Shown here piece after piece: positions 63,628-64,000 of a DNA stretch of 64,000 nucleotides (positions are counted from its first letter, which is position 1; every line of letters begins with the position of its first letter). This DNA is from Palsa-459 sp963841965 (GTDB lineage: Bacteria; Actinomycetota; Acidimicrobiia; Acidimicrobiales; RAAP-2): positions 444,822 through 508,821 of the forward strand of contig CAWJES010000001.1 in assembly GCA_963841965.1 (NCBI GenBank), read 5' to 3'. The position numbers and the translations under genes were made by a program. The notes below the pieces were generated by a model. The model ran no database searches, had not been told where the DNA came from, and saw nothing but the letters and a program-made list of their open reading frames with translations.

Positions 63628-64000
63628 CGAGGCTTCTGAGTTGCCATTTGGTCGCGGGTCATTGGCTTCGACGATGCGTGAAGCGCAGTCGCTGGTGCAG
63701 CGGGTGATTCGACTGCGATCGGACGTGCCTCTGTTGGTCTGGCAGTGCCGGGTTCAGCTCCACGTGCGTTCAAGAGCGCGCCTGCTTGCTCGCCAGGATC
63801 AGATAATGACGTCCACAGTCGGGATGCCGAGGTCCTTCAGAGGCACGCTGTTGCTGTGTGTGTGTGTGTGTGCCATTTGTGTGTGTGATCCTGATGGCTC
63901 GCTCGGTGGTGTCGGCAGCCCAAAGAGCAAGAGGCCTGTGAAATGATGATCTTGTGGCGAGCTGGACGACGGAGGAGGCTGTCTTCAGCTGCTTATGAGC
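63628..64000. other. Gene-poor tail after tRNA-Lys
   Basis: No supported gene is visible in these 373 nt. The reading frame at 63641-63946 has no family likeness and runs through the TG repeat. Base composition looks less GC-rich than the rest. A tRNA 3' end is a common integration point, so a genomic island could begin here. Confidence 0.5.
63855..63887. repeat. TG dinucleotide microsatellite
   Basis: (TG)9 at 63855-63872, then CCATT, then (TG)5 at 63878-63887. Such runs are rare in GC-rich bacterial DNA and prone to slippage. Confidence 0.95.

Noticed and set aside
63641..63946. 101-residue plus-strand reading frame after tRNA-Lys
   Set aside because: No family likeness, no Shine-Dalgarno or matching -10, and it is read through the TG repeat as CVCVCAICVC.

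Overview
The window is about 64 kb of very GC-rich chromosome, almost wall-to-wall genes. The gene set points to a rod-shaped, deep-branching member of the Actinomycetota, Acidimicrobiia-like by my impression rather than by any search. It has mreBCD with a class B penicillin-binding protein, a class II DAHP synthase, a mycothiol-type DinB/MDMPI protein, a DUF5679 zinc ribbon, NusA, IF-2 and CdsA with long low-complexity extensions, and many genes whose -10 box sits exactly where a leaderless transcript would start.

Layout. 1-14.7 kb (minus strand) is translation and envelope housekeeping: infB (cut by the window edge), nusA, rimP, proS, ispG, rseP/rip1, dxr, cdsA, frr, pyrH, tsf, rpsB. 14.9-18.3 kb holds a glycosyltransferase, a XerC/D recombinase, rsfS, a small membrane protein and nadD. 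18.4-26.5 kb holds a class II DAHP synthase, a histidine phosphatase, a VWA-protein/MoxR pair, proA, proB and obg. Four of these genes carry clear single-base frameshifts. 26.7-27.7 kb holds hup, rpmA and rplU. 27.75-29.4 kb is a SAM-I riboswitch followed by a threonine-synthase-like PLP enzyme translationally coupled to a ThiS/MoaD-like sulfur carrier; this is the most interesting locus. 29.4-33.5 kb is a polyamine ABC transporter (potADBC). 33.6-49.6 kb holds a thioesterase-like gene, RNase E/G, DUF2344, a radical SAM protein, the mrdA-mreD-mreC-mreB operon, ndk, folC, clpX, clpP and tig. 49.6-54.2 kb is a mixed stretch with an MDMPI protein, DUF5679, an MBL hydrolase, an ABC-2 exporter and tRNAs Pro, Arg and His. 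54.2-63.5 kb is a catabolic-looking module: SDR, zinc alcohol dehydrogenase, a branched-chain-amino-acid-type ABC importer with a fused LivH-LivM permease, a D-2-hydroxyacid dehydrogenase and an aldehyde dehydrogenase. It ends at tRNA-Lys, followed by a gene-poor tail with a TG microsatellite.

How the genes work together. The first block couples ribosome biogenesis and translation factors with isoprenoid (ispG, dxr), phospholipid (cdsA) and nucleotide (pyrH) supply. The chain ndk-mreBCD-mrdA-(radical SAM, DUF2344)-rng ... rplU-rpmA-obg-proB-proA ... nadD-rsfS is an actinobacterial backbone order into which separate cassettes are inserted (pot, thrC-carrier, hup, moxR-VWA). Regulation visible in the DNA includes a SAM riboswitch whose P1 helix overlaps the thrC Shine-Dalgarno, an attenuator-like terminator in the rimP-nusA-infB leader, sigma-70-type promoters for rpsB and mreB, a strong bidirectional terminator between hup and rpmA, and a repeated TANNNT-N6/7-start codon arrangement.

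Eight single-base frame breaks fall between about 19.5 and 30.9 kb in genes that are normally essential or conserved. I regard sequence error as the likeliest cause.
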